Shown in pieces: positions 1 to 6,486 of a stretch of 31,419 nucleotides of DNA. Origin of the DNA: a virus. Every line of letters begins with the position of its first letter. Position 1 is the stretch's first letter. The notes beneath the pieces are model-generated. The model saw nothing but the letters and a program-made list of their open reading frames with translations. It ran no database searches and was not told the DNA's origin. Both the position numbers and the translations under genes were made by a program. Where the stretch lies: positions 1 to 31,419 of the IMG/VR virus record IMGVR_UViG_3300037502_000354; one strand, 5' to 3'.

Positions 1-346
1 TACCTCGGAGGCTGTCTGGATTGTCCGCACCGTATAAAGAGATGCGCCTATCCCAGAAGTCCACCCGCAACTCTGAGATGTTTGCCTTATGTTCTAACGG
101 CTCTGTGTACTTAAGAAGGTAGTCCCACGCGACTCGCTTGGCCTGGGTGTAGGTTGGTGCGATATAGGCATAACGAGGAGATTCCCGAGAGCATTCGATC
201 GCAGCTTTAATGAGATGGTTAATGGCCGCGACCGATTTTCCTGCACGCCTATGGCATACGGCGACCACAAATCTAGTTCTATCAGCAACTTCGTGAATTT
301 TGCGCTGAGCATCTCTAGGCTTGTAAGGGATGACAATTTCTTTCAC
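1..346 (-). CDS. terL: Terminase large subunit, N-terminal part (truncated by left edge)
   Basis: This is the ATPase motor that cuts concatemeric DNA and pumps it into the prohead. The first 115 codons are present and the gene runs off the left edge. The N-terminus reads VKEIVIPYKPRDAQ, and the Walker A-like P-loop CHRRAGKS follows at about residues 31-38, typical of Terminase_6-type large subunits. The next segment, YIAPTYTQAKRVAW, matches the usual strand and motif after the P-loop. The start is a GTG at 346, whose bases overlap the TGA of the HNH gene upstream (GTGA), so translation is probably coupled. The Shine-Dalgarno match is weak. The nuclease domain lies outside the window. Family assignment is confident; the start codon is likely. 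Confidence 0.93.
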   Translation of the reverse strand, partial: MKEIVIPYKPRDAQRKIHEVADRTRFVVAVCHRRAGKSVAAINHLIKAAIECSRESPRYAYIAPTYTQAKRVAWDYLLKYTEPLEHKANISELRVDFWDRRISLYGADNPDSLRG

Positions 347-822
347 CTTAAACAAGCCCAGTTCTTACCGTTCCATATTCCGTAAATTGCTGCTCTTGAA
401 ACGCCAAACTTTTTGGCTAACGCTGCTCCTGTTCCTTTAACCCTTGTTTCAAAAGCCTCAAGTATTTCTTTTGCAGAAACTTCGTTTAACTTTGAGTGCT
501 TGGCTTTTTCTCCGCGATTGTCTGGAAACTTATGCCTGTTACATTCGACCATATATTGCTGGTTTTCTTTCCTTGTCCCAGCTTTAAGATGGTCTGGGTT
601 CACGCAGGACGGATTGTTGCATTGGTGCATCACAATCTTGCCGCGAGGAATTTTTCCTTTATGGATAAGAAAAGATAAACGATGAGCTTTTATTAGGCCT
701 TTGCTTCGCTTACCTCTTCCAATGACACCATAGCCATGCTCTTTAGTGGCCGCAGTCCAAACCCAGCAGCCAGTCCACGGAACAGGCTGATATTTTTGGT
801 GGAATCGATCAACAATGCTCAT
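343..822 (-). CDS. HNH endonuclease with C-terminal HTH
   Basis: This is a 159-residue HNH_3-type nuclease. The fold signature is visible: GCWVWTAA, then KAHRLSF, VMHQCNNPSCVNPDHL (the HNH core with paired Cys) and KENQQYM. The C-terminal third, containing KKFGVSRAAIYGIWNGKNW, looks like a small helix-turn-helix, as in NUMOD-type homing endonucleases. I place the start at the ATG at 822, which follows AGGTGG and overlaps the TerS stop as ATGA; an in-frame GTG at 831 is possible. It sits exactly between TerS and TerL. That fits either a homing endonuclease or a packaging-associated HNH like HK97 gp74. The gene looks AT-richer than its neighbours and contains almost none of the CCGCA pentamers common elsewhere, which hints at recent arrival. 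Confidence 0.9.
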   Translation of the reverse strand: MSIVDRFHQKYQPVPWTGCWVWTAATKEHGYGVIGRGKRSKGLIKAHRLSFLIHKGKIPRGKIVMHQCNNPSCVNPDHLKAGTRKENQQYMVECNRHKFPDNRGEKAKHSKLNEVSAKEILEAFETRVKGTGAALAKKFGVSRAAIYGIWNGKNWACLR

Positions 823-1118
823 GCTATCCACCTAAAACCAAAATTTACTGGCTTTTCTTCATCGCCAGACAGTTCTATGTTGCTTAGTCTTGGGTGCATA
901 TAGGGAGCCGCATCTTTAGCTATCTTTGCGGCATCCTCTAGCCTACCTTCATCACGCAACTTGAGATAAGCCTCGACCATAACTTCTAGCGGTGTCGCTC
1001 CTAAGTCCGCACACTTTTCTGCTATTGCTCTGGTCTTAGAGTTAAGCGATCCTGGTTTACGCCCTGCCCCTGGCCTAGCGCCACCCCAAGATTTTTCTTG
1101 ATTGTTTTCATGTTCCAT
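819..1118 (-). CDS. terS: Terminase small subunit-like protein
   Basis: This 99-residue protein probably recognises phage DNA for packaging. It opens with a Gly/Arg-rich stretch (GGARPGAGRKPGS), usual for this family, followed by helical segments and the segment APYMHPRLSNIELSG. That combination is typical of small terminase subunits paired with Terminase_6-type large subunits. An AAGGA ribosome site lies 8-9 nt before the ATG at 1118. The stop overlaps the start of the HNH gene. In many phages TerS directly precedes TerL, and here the HNH gene separates them. The assignment rests on the sequence pattern and the position. Confidence 0.8.
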   Translation of the reverse strand: MEHENNQEKSWGGARPGAGRKPGSLNSKTRAIAEKCADLGATPLEVMVEAYLKLRDEGRLEDAAKIAKDAAPYMHPRLSNIELSGDEEKPVNFGFRWIA

Positions 1119-1157
1119 TTATCCGAATCCTTTACGGGTGTTCGTAGTGTTTCTATT

Positions 1158-2240
1158 TTACAACAATCCCTTGCTTATCCAGTCCTCTACAGGAATGTCG
1201 TTTATTTCTTGAATCTTGAAATCTTCTGGGCTAAAGGGGATAAAGTTAGATGTTCCTTGTCCAGATGTACCGCGACTGCCTTGGTCTAAGTAGCGTATGC
1301 CGCGAATTCCCATTGAATTTAAATACTCGGATGCTTTTTGCTGTCCGTAAGTGTAAGCATCACCGGTCATCTCGTTACTTTTTTGCGCTTCATTTTTAAA
1401 ATGATCTGCGAGTATTGAGTAAACTTGCCTTCCGCTCAAACTTTCTACATCAAAATTATCGCCATACTTTTTTGAAAGTTGTTGCATACTTTTTAATTCT
1501 TTTTTTAGTTTTGAGTTTAATAAATTTTTTAAAATTTTAAATGAATCTGGGGTTTGCTGGCTTAGCGGCTTATCCCAATCCAGAAACTTAGGCAGGATTT
1601 CGTCTGGGATGTCTCCTTTGTAGAGATAGCCCTCTGGCTGCATTTCTGTGGTTTTTAATCTTTCAATAGCGTTTTGATATAACTGTTCATAAGAGTCGTT
1701 AGGCCAACCCTTTTCTTTATATTCTTTTACGTCTTTTTCTAGATACTTAATTGCTTTGTCTTTTGTGCCTCCTTGAACCATCGCAAACGAAGCCAAATCT
1801 TGAGCATCATCTCCGGTAACTTGTCTATTTCTACCAGCAGTTAATAATCTATAAGCCTCTGCTACAGGTCTGGCCTCTGCCGTATACCCCGCACCAACCC
1901 CGTAAGCCTGCGCTCCTTCTCCTGTTCCTACCTTTGTGGGGTCAAACTGTCGAAATAGATACGGAGAGCCGTGATAGGCAGTTATACCCGCAGGAGCAAA
2001 CCCCATCGGCCCTGCCATAAGCATATCTGTTAGCTTTGCCATCGCCTGCGGATCTGTCACGCGGAACGGTCTGTTAGGGTCGCCAAATGTCTGCTCTTGC
2101 AGGGCTTGAGCCTGTTGCCCAGACTCTACAATCCTACCCCCGAGCATAGCCGCAGCGTCTCTCGGGTTTGTGAGCATATCGTATAGCTGCCGCTTGAGGG
2201 CATCTACTCGACTAAATGCTGTTCCTAATGGGCTGTCCAT
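1158..2240 (-). CDS. ADP-ribosyltransferase-like (polyvalent-type) protein
   Basis: This 360-residue protein has an ART-like signature split over its length. The first half has AYHGSPYLFRQFD then GTGEGAQAYGVGAGYTAEA (about residues 88-122), resembling the YHGS and GLYFAE-type motifs of phage ART domains found in polyvalent proteins and MuF-type effectors. The C-terminus has MGIRGIRYLDQGSRG and NFIPFSPEDFKI, matching the second half of such domains. Between them, at roughly residues 140-300, lies a Lys-rich, AT-rich insertion. The usual Gly-Leu-Tyr is replaced by GAGY, so activity is uncertain. The ATG at 2240 lies 29 nt inside the methyltransferase gene. It could modify host proteins early in infection or be carried in the virion; neither can be told from sequence. 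Confidence 0.6.
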   Translation of the reverse strand: MDSPLGTAFSRVDALKRQLYDMLTNPRDAAAMLGGRIVESGQQAQALQEQTFGDPNRPFRVTDPQAMAKLTDMLMAGPMGFAPAGITAYHGSPYLFRQFDPTKVGTGEGAQAYGVGAGYTAEARPVAEAYRLLTAGRNRQVTGDDAQDLASFAMVQGGTKDKAIKYLEKDVKEYKEKGWPNDSYEQLYQNAIERLKTTEMQPEGYLYKGDIPDEILPKFLDWDKPLSQQTPDSFKILKNLLNSKLKKELKSMQQLSKKYGDNFDVESLSGRQVYSILADHFKNEAQKSNEMTGDAYTYGQQKASEYLNSMGIRGIRYLDQGSRGTSGQGTSNFIPFSPEDFKIQEINDIPVEDWISKGLL

Positions 2241-2736
2241 GTTTTATTCCGCAATATCTCAGATCCGTATTAAGTGTGGAAAACTCACCCGCAATCCCTG
2301 CTGTGTCTAGATCCTCTGCTACTAGGTTCCTGTAATAGTCTCCGCAGAAGGGTGCATCTTTCGGGCTTGTGCGTGTCGTACCGTGTTCTGGCCTTCCCGT
2401 AGTCGCGCACGTAAAGAATAACAACCCCCCAGGCTTGAGCATCCGCACCATGTTTCTAAGAGTCTCTTGGTACGCGGGGTTATGCTCGAAACACTCGCAA
2501 CTCAGGACTACATCAAAACTGTCATCAGGGAAGTCTAGGTCTTGCCCCGCACAAACTATGTCTACACCTCTGCCCTCTCCCAGATCGCACCCTGTGTAGT
2601 CGCAATCTGTGAAGAAGTCTCTAACAGTTCCGTTTATGTTCAGACTGCCTACTTCCAGCACCCTCTTGCCTGTGAAGAACTCGGGGTGCTTTTCCTTTAC
2701 CGCAGCAACAAAGTCTAGTTGTTCCTTATGACTCAT
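2212..2736 (-). CDS. Class I SAM-dependent methyltransferase
   Basis: This 174-residue Methyltransf_11-type enzyme shows the SAM-binding motif I VLEVGSLNINGTV (about 27-38), an acidic motif II region YTGCDLGEGRGVD, then FDVVLSCECFEH (about 74-85) and LKPGGLLFFT (about 100-109). No target-recognition domain or DPPY/PCQ motif is present, so it is not an obvious DNA methylase. A small-molecule, glycan or lipid methyltransferase fits better. It begins directly after the TAG of the preceding gene and overlaps the ART-like gene by 29 nt. Two glycosyltransferases and a 2OG oxygenase lie in the same transcription unit, which suggests a shared modification task. The substrate is unknown. Confidence 0.85.
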   Translation of the reverse strand: MSHKEQLDFVAAVKEKHPEFFTGKRVLEVGSLNINGTVRDFFTDCDYTGCDLGEGRGVDIVCAGQDLDFPDDSFDVVLSCECFEHNPAYQETLRNMVRMLKPGGLLFFTCATTGRPEHGTTRTSPKDAPFCGDYYRNLVAEDLDTAGIAGEFSTLNTDLRYCGIKHGQPIRNSI

Positions 2737-3027
2737 CTACCACTTCTCGCGGTCACTCCAGTACGCCGCACTCATCTTGCCCTTGGCTATGTTAGCCGCG
2801 TGTCGTGCCTTGAATGACTTCCTGCGGGCCTTGTCTGCTTCGGACTCTCCCTCTCTTGGGGGAGAACCCTTCATGCCTTGTTGCCCGAACCGGATGGTCT
2901 TTACCTTGTCGCCTTCTTTTGCGACTACGACATGGCTTTTAGTAGGATGGTTCGGGGTGCGCTTGGGTTTGTTATATCCCGCAACGCCTATACGCTCCAG
3001 AACCTTTGCAGCCTCTCGGACTTTCAT
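2737..3027 (-). CDS. Conserved small basic phage protein
   Basis: This 96-residue protein is rich in Lys and Arg. The core KTIRFGQQGMKG, then GESEADKARRKSFKARHAANI and AKGKMSAAYWSDREKW, resembles a hypothetical phage protein I recognise from many marine and freshwater phages (RFGQ..., SAxYW... ending). Its function is not established; the strong basic charge suggests nucleic-acid or virion-DNA contact. The ATG at 3027 overlaps the stop of the 53-residue gene before it as ATGA, so the two are probably translationally coupled. Confidence 0.75.
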   Translation of the reverse strand: MKVREAAKVLERIGVAGYNKPKRTPNHPTKSHVVVAKEGDKVKTIRFGQQGMKGSPPREGESEADKARRKSFKARHAANIAKGKMSAAYWSDREKW

Positions 3028-3185
3028 TTCTTCGCCCTGGCTCCAGCCATGTTTGCAACGAGGGAAGGGTAGGGAGTGCCTGACTTCTTCGCAAAAGCCT
3101 TTGCCGCCTTCTTCTGGTTGGGGCTAAGTGCTTTCGGCTTGCCTAATCCTTTGGGACGGGGCTTTTCGTAGACTTCCTTTTTCAT
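3024..3185 (-). CDS. Small basic phage protein (53 aa)
   Basis: This short gene encodes 53 residues beginning MKKEVYEKPRPKGLGKP, with the segment SPNQKKAAKAFAKKSGTPYP and ending NMAGARAKK. It is highly basic. The pattern (Ser/Thr-Pro, Lys/Ala repeats, GxPYPSLV) resembles small hypothetical proteins found in several phage groups. The ATG at 3185 overlaps the oxygenase stop (ATGA) and its own stop overlaps the next ATG. This tight chaining on both sides is the best evidence that it is real. Function is unknown; DNA binding is a guess from charge. Confidence 0.72.
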   Translation of the reverse strand: MKKEVYEKPRPKGLGKPKALSPNQKKAAKAFAKKSGTPYPSLVANMAGARAKK

Positions 3186-3844
3186 TTGTACACACTCGCT
3201 GCTAGGTTGTTGTCCGCACGCTTCCTTATCAACTCCTGGATGTTGGGATCACCCTTCTGCTCTGGAGTCGGCAGGAATAACGCTCTCTTTCGGTCTAGAG
3301 TCCCGTCTGGTTCTACAAGATAGTAGACCGCAATACTGTTTCTGGTCATACCCTCGGGGCAGACTATTGGCCTAGGTAGACCATGCCATTGCCCTTTGGT
3401 CTCGAACAAGACCGCACGGTTGAACTTGCACCACACGGACTCGGTAAATGTGTTCTCGTCTTCCCAGAACCCTAGTTCACCGCCGTACTCTGGCTTCCAG
3501 CCTGGGGTGAGATAAACGATAAGGTTTAGATACCGCTGGAGTTCCAGCTTTGGATGTATGTCGTAATCCAGGTGGACATTCAGCTTGCCGCCCCGCGCAT
3601 GACAATGTAGACCACCACCATGCAAGCCGTAATCTGGCTGAACGTCTCCGAGTTTTGCACAAAACTCTGGGGAAAGAAGCGCAGTAATCGCTCTGTAAGT
3701 CGCTGGCCCAAATGCGTTCCAGTTGTTACAAGTCTTTTTAATCTCGATTGGATTGTTGTATTCATGCCAGACATCAGAGTAAAAATCTGGGAACTCCGCA
3801 GCAATCTCATCTGCGTTCGGTAAGAAGTCGTCTACTACTATCAC
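3182..3844 (-). CDS. 2OG-Fe(II) oxygenase (prolyl 4-hydroxylase-like)
   Basis: This 220-residue double-stranded beta-helix oxygenase would use 2-oxoglutarate, O2 and Fe(II) to hydroxylate a substrate. The iron triad is visible: H91 and D93 in NVHLDYD and H154 in WHGLP. R168 in TRNSIAVYY is suited to bind 2-oxoglutarate. The spacing matches 2OG-FeII_Oxy_3/P4H-like enzymes, not the TET/JBP class that modifies thymine or cytosine in DNA. The start is a GTG at 3844 overlapping the previous stop (GTGA). Such enzymes are common in phages of aquatic bacteria, usually with unknown targets. The nearby glycosyltransferases and methyltransferase make a glycan or protein target plausible. Confidence 0.85.
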   Translation of the reverse strand: MIVVDDFLPNADEIAAEFPDFYSDVWHEYNNPIEIKKTCNNWNAFGPATYRAITALLSPEFCAKLGDVQPDYGLHGGGLHCHARGGKLNVHLDYDIHPKLELQRYLNLIVYLTPGWKPEYGGELGFWEDENTFTESVWCKFNRAVLFETKGQWHGLPRPIVCPEGMTRNSIAVYYLVEPDGTLDRKRALFLPTPEQKGDPNIQELIRKRADNNLAASVYK

Positions 3845-3999
3845 TTCTTCTTTTTCTCAGGCAGTCTCTTGAGTGAGTCTTGACCTTCTTTCACATACTT
3901 TTTAGCAACATCCTGCGGAATCCCTAGTTCCTTTGCCATCTTCGGGTTCTTAGCCGCAGCGTGCATGAAACGTGCCTGGGCCTTGCTAGCAAAAGGCAT
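3841..3999 (-). CDS. Small phage protein (52 aa)
   Basis: This gene encodes 52 residues starting MPFASKAQARFMHAAA, then KNPKMAKELGIPQDVAKKY and a Lys-rich tail. The opening resembles the MPF(x)SxAQxRxM start of small phage hypotheticals. An AGGAG site sits about 7 nt before the ATG at 3999 and overlaps the end of the upstream gene, and the stop overlaps the oxygenase GTG. It is probably helical and basic. No function can be assigned. Confidence 0.72.
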   Translation of the reverse strand: MPFASKAQARFMHAAAKNPKMAKELGIPQDVAKKYVKEGQDSLKRLPEKKKK

Positions 4000-4000
4000 C

Positions 4001-4186
4001 CTACGCTCCTTTTATCTTTACTGGTAAGCAAACACCTTCAGACGCAGATACAGTCGGCTCATCGTCCAGCTTGCTCATCGTCTTTAAGACCACAATCTCA
4101 CACTCTTTCTTGTTGTCAAAGAGTTCTGTAGTCCAGAAATTACAAGACCCGTCAACCATGCAAAAGAAGATGACGGGCATCCACAT
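4001..4186 (-). CDS. Small Cys-containing phage protein
   Basis: This 61-residue protein begins MWMPVIFFCMVDGSCNFW and ends EGVCLPVKIKGA. Hydrophobic N-terminus, internal CxxxxxxC and a late Cys resemble short conserved phage proteins of the same layout. The N-terminus is hydrophobic but short and interrupted by acidic residues, so it is a weak membrane-segment candidate. It lies between two other small genes, and its 3' end carries the AGGAG site for the next gene. Function is unknown. Confidence 0.65.
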   Translation of the reverse strand: MWMPVIFFCMVDGSCNFWTTELFDNKKECEIVVLKTMSKLDDEPTVSASEGVCLPVKIKGA

Positions 4187-4189
4187 GGC

Positions 4190-4534
4190 TTAATCCTCGT
4201 ACTCTTCTTCGTCTTCTTCTTCGCCACTGTCCCAAGCGTCGCAGACATTATCCGCAGCACATTTGAACTCAAAGACATCGCAGAAGACTTCGTTCTTGCC
4301 CAGACCGCAGCCCTTGAGCTTCTGGCCGTATTCGCAATTACCGCAACGCTTCTCGCCCTCTGCTGGCCCGTAGTTCGCAGTCAGAATGGCTTTTTGCTTG
4401 TTGCCCTTATTAACTATCTCATCTTGAGTTGCGAGCGGACACTCGTCGTAGTCGCCCTCTAGGAGATTCTCGCCCTTCTTACCCATTTCCTTACCTGGGC
4501 CAAGAAGACCGATCATAATCGTCGGGCCTTTCAC
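4190..4534 (-). CDS. Cys-rich small protein with acidic tail
   Basis: This 114-residue protein has a cysteine cluster: RCGNCEYG, GCGLG, VFCDVFEFKCAADNVCDAW. The pattern resembles small HiPIP-like or zinc-binding phage proteins. It ends in a strongly acidic stretch of mostly Glu and Asp. I use the GTG at 4534, which overlaps the stop of the 18-residue peptide gene (GTGA) and follows AAGGG; an ATG six codons later is an alternative. The cysteines could hold zinc or an iron-sulphur cluster. The acidic tail is unusual for a nucleic-acid-binding zinc ribbon and could mediate a protein contact or mimic DNA. Function is unknown. Confidence 0.7.
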   Translation of the reverse strand: MKGPTIMIGLLGPGKEMGKKGENLLEGDYDECPLATQDEIVNKGNKQKAILTANYGPAEGEKRCGNCEYGQKLKGCGLGKNEVFCDVFEFKCAADNVCDAWDSGEEEDEEEYED

Positions 4535-4587
4535 TTCTTACCCTTTTTTGCGGGTATTTTTCCCTTTTTTGGCATTTTTCCGTACAT
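4531..4587 (-). CDS. Tiny Lys/Gly/Pro peptide (18 aa)
   Basis: This reading frame encodes 18 residues of the type MYGKMPKKGK followed by IPAKKGKK. A GGAGA ribosome site lies about 5-6 nt before the ATG at 4587. Its TGA overlaps the GTG start of the Cys-rich gene. Half of the residues are Lys or Arg-like, and a KKGK pattern repeats. It may be a real small basic peptide, or a translational-coupling leader for the downstream gene. I recall similar Lys/Gly-rich mini-proteins in related phages. It is too short to assign by homology. Confidence 0.5.
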   Translation of the reverse strand: MYGKMPKKGKIPAKKGKK

Positions 4588-4629
4588 AACTTTCTCCAGA
4601 AAGTGAAGTGACAATGACCCACCCCGAGT

Positions 4630-4989
4630 TTAACCCGTTTTGTAAAGCGCCGCAACAGATTCTTGGGCTTTTTTAAGCTGCAACTCATATCGCTCTGTGC
4701 TGATCTTCAGTCTCTGCGCTATGGAGTGAGGTCGATGATACGGATACTGTATATACGTTGCCTTTAAGACTGCCCGCTGGATCTCAGGCAATCCCCGCAC
4801 GATGTTTTCTACCGCCTCCCCTGCTACCGAATCAGGTTCGTACTTAGCCTCTTCGCCCTCAAAAACCTCCGTGGACTGGTAATTACCCTCCGCGCTTGCG
4901 GCCTGGGTTTGGACTGGTGGCCCGATATGCCCGTGGGCGCACCAGAAAGCCCAGTTCTTTAGGAGGCTTTCCGTTTGTCTGGAAACCAT
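4630..4989 (-). CDS. Antiterminator Q-like / sigma region 4-like regulator
   Basis: This 119-residue protein has an N-terminal LLKNWAFWCAHG segment and the core VENIVRGLPEIQRAVLKATYIQ, followed by a helix-turn-helix SIAQRLKISTERYELQLKKA. This layout (Trp-rich start, LPxxQRxVL, then an HTH) fits phage antitermination proteins of the Q/DUF1133/RinA-ArpU type and resembles sigma-70 region 4. It overlaps the preceding glycosyltransferase by 31 nt. Its role would be to license late transcription. A promoter followed by a terminator, the usual target of such factors, lies about 1.5 kb upstream in the same operon. The family is inferred from pattern and could instead be a sigma-like activator. Confidence 0.6.
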   Translation of the reverse strand: MVSRQTESLLKNWAFWCAHGHIGPPVQTQAASAEGNYQSTEVFEGEEAKYEPDSVAGEAVENIVRGLPEIQRAVLKATYIQYPYHRPHSIAQRLKISTERYELQLKKAQESVAALYKTG

Positions 4990-5651
4990 GCGTCTGCCAA
5001 GTCTGGTCTGTTCTCTGCGATCCAGGGATATGCCTCATCGCGCAGCGCCCGCCAATCCCTGCCCGTACTCGCTCCTCCGACATGGTGGCAGTAAGCCCTA
5101 GAGATGTAGTTCCGCAATCCCTTTTCCCGCATCTGGACGCATTGCACATCATCCGAATAGTTGTTTATGGGAGGAAAGTCCACCCAGGCATCTCGGTGTA
5201 TATACGCAGCGTAAGGGGCAATAATATCCACTTCACAAATGTGGTCTTCGCTTGGGTGCTTGTTCTGGTTGTTTTCGTCACCCTCATGGCGGTAGCGGAT
5301 GTTCTGGAGCCCACGAGCAAAGTCTGCCCGAGCCGCAACCCAACCCCTGTTTTCCTCTGGGATCAGTCTTAGGTCTTCAACCATTGTCTGCCAGAAGGTC
5401 GGGGTCAGCACCACATCGTCGTTTAGAACCAGCAGATCTTCATGCGACTGCATTGCCTCATGCACCGCAGCGTTATACGCATCGCCAAAGTTTTTAGCCG
5501 GATTGGGCAGGTTTATGGTTCTGTGCTTGGGTAGCATGATCGTGCTACCCGCAAGGTAGACCGTCCAGTAGGTCGGAAGGTACATTGTGATACTTGTAGC
5601 CAAGACTGGCAGACAAGTTCCCTTAGTCGTGCAGATGACTACTGCGGACAT
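4959..5651 (-). CDS. GT-A fold glycosyltransferase
   Basis: This 230-residue protein resembles phage-borne GT2-type glycosyltransferases. The acidic sugar-nucleotide motif LLVLNDDVVLTP lies at about residues 73-84, in the DxD position, and IAPYAAYIHRDAW and YCHHVGGAST follow, as expected for the acceptor and late conserved regions. It follows a DUF616-type gene (13 nt overlap) and precedes the antiterminator-like gene. It could decorate a virion protein, host surface glycan or small molecule. It is shorter than typical GT2 enzymes and has no membrane segment, so a soluble enzyme is likely. Donor and acceptor are unknown. Confidence 0.78.
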   Translation of the reverse strand: MSAVVICTTKGTCLPVLATSITMYLPTYWTVYLAGSTIMLPKHRTINLPNPAKNFGDAYNAAVHEAMQSHEDLLVLNDDVVLTPTFWQTMVEDLRLIPEENRGWVAARADFARGLQNIRYRHEGDENNQNKHPSEDHICEVDIIAPYAAYIHRDAWVDFPPINNYSDDVQCVQMREKGLRNYISRAYCHHVGGASTGRDWRALRDEAYPWIAENRPDLADAWFPDKRKAS

Positions 5652-6259
5652 TTTTCGTACTCCCCAACCCTATGCCCTGCCTCCACCCTTAAAAACGGAT
5701 TGGTCATCAGCGGCATATCACATGTATAAAAACGTAACTTGTAGTTCCACGAAACATAAGAAAGGCTTATCTGGTCTTGGAATGACCACTTCTCATGCTC
5801 CTGCCACCACAAGGTGTTTAAATCGTCGCCCCAGTCGTTTCTGCGGCAGATGATACCGGAGGCCCAGAGACCCCAATTGGAAGGCATACCGGCCTTTTTA
5901 TAGGCTTCCCCTTGGGCCATGATCGGCTCACCGTGGTACTTCCGCATATCGTGGGACTCTTCTGCCTCGTCGTAGAGACAGTTACGCCAGGGATGTTTAA
6001 ACATTGCCCAACGGTCTTTAGCCTGATCTACCATATATTCCGCAAAGAACCGGCTAAACACCCGTATAGATCCGTCTATCCAGATTGTGTAATCGTAATC
6101 CCTGGGAGGGTTTAGCTTGTACCACCGAGAGTCCATCCGCGCATTGCGCTGGCCCTTGGGCTCTGTGAATAACTTAAAGTCGCAGGCAATAGACTGCTTG
6201 GGAAACTCTTTTACGGGGTCATAATCCCCGACGATTGCGCTATAGACTAGGACGCGCAT
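5639..6259 (-). CDS. DUF616-type glycosyltransferase-like protein
   Basis: This 206-residue protein starts MRVLVYSAIVGDYD, then WYKLNPP, DYDYTIWIDGSIRV and FKHPWRNCLYDEAEE. Later segments are WGLWASGIICRR and WSFQDQISLSY. These are the ordered motifs of the DUF616 family (TOD1/MUCI70-like), regarded as glycosyltransferase-related. The ATG at 6259 lies 20 nt inside the winged-helix gene upstream. Together with the next glycosyltransferase it makes a two-enzyme glycosylation pair. Substrate is unknown. Confidence 0.8.
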   Translation of the reverse strand: MRVLVYSAIVGDYDPVKEFPKQSIACDFKLFTEPKGQRNARMDSRWYKLNPPRDYDYTIWIDGSIRVFSRFFAEYMVDQAKDRWAMFKHPWRNCLYDEAEESHDMRKYHGEPIMAQGEAYKKAGMPSNWGLWASGIICRRNDWGDDLNTLWWQEHEKWSFQDQISLSYVSWNYKLRFYTCDMPLMTNPFLRVEAGHRVGEYEKCPQ

Positions 6260-6452
6260 AGACGAATTCCATCTTCGGCCCCATGCCTGGGGTGAGTCTT
6301 TCCTTTTTTTCCCGCGTCAGCTTTTGTTTCTTGACTAGAGCCAGCAGGCAGATCTTTACAGTTCCCGCTGGCAGACCTGTTATCTCCGAGATCTGTCGTG
6401 CAGTCAGCGGCCCGCCCTCTAGCACCCTAAGTATGTTTTCGTTATGTGTCAT
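6240..6452 (-). CDS. Winged-helix transcriptional regulator
   Basis: This 70-residue protein is mostly a winged helix: ENILRVLEGGPLTARQISEI, then TGLPAGTVKICLLALVKK and a wing of basic residues. It resembles MarR/ArsR-like or Rrf2-like DNA-binding halves. I choose the ATG at 6452 because GGGAGA precedes it by about 3-4 nt; longer in-frame starts would run through the terminator hairpin at 6462-6486. It is the first gene after that terminator, so its expression probably depends on readthrough. It may regulate its own leader or the modification genes that follow. Confidence 0.75.
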   Translation of the reverse strand: MTHNENILRVLEGGPLTARQISEITGLPAGTVKICLLALVKKQKLTREKKERLTPGMGPKMEFVYARPSL

Positions 6453-6461
6453 AAGTCTCCC

Positions 6462-6486
6462 AAAAAAAAGCCCGCACGAAGCGGGC
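6462..6486 (-). terminator. Rho-independent terminator before the winged-helix gene
   Basis: On the minus strand there is a perfect 6-bp GC stem (GCCCGC, loop TTCGT, GCGGGC) followed by eight T. The T tract ends one base before the GGGAGA ribosome site of the winged-helix gene. Transcription arriving from the replication operon, or from the promoter near 6602, should largely stop here unless antiterminated. Confidence 0.85.

Noticed and set aside
94-336. 80-residue frame overlapping the terminase start
   Set aside because: A different frame of the same strand encodes the terminase P-loop; this one has no support.
3182-3844. TET/JBP-type DNA base oxygenase as the identity of the oxygenase
   Set aside because: Spacing and flanking motifs (NVHLDYD, WHGLP, RNSIAVYY) match P4H-like 2OG-FeII_Oxy_3 enzymes; DNA hypermodification is therefore not claimed.
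4540-4566. Plus-strand TACCC/GGGTA hairpin followed by T
   Set aside because: Only a 5-bp stem with an 8-nt loop, on the strand with no genes here; it is explained by the Lys/Gly codons of the tiny peptide gene on the other strand.
4896-5372. 158-residue plus-strand frame over the glycosyltransferase gene
   Set aside because: The opposite strand carries a recognisable glycosyltransferase; this frame has no family motif or ribosome site.
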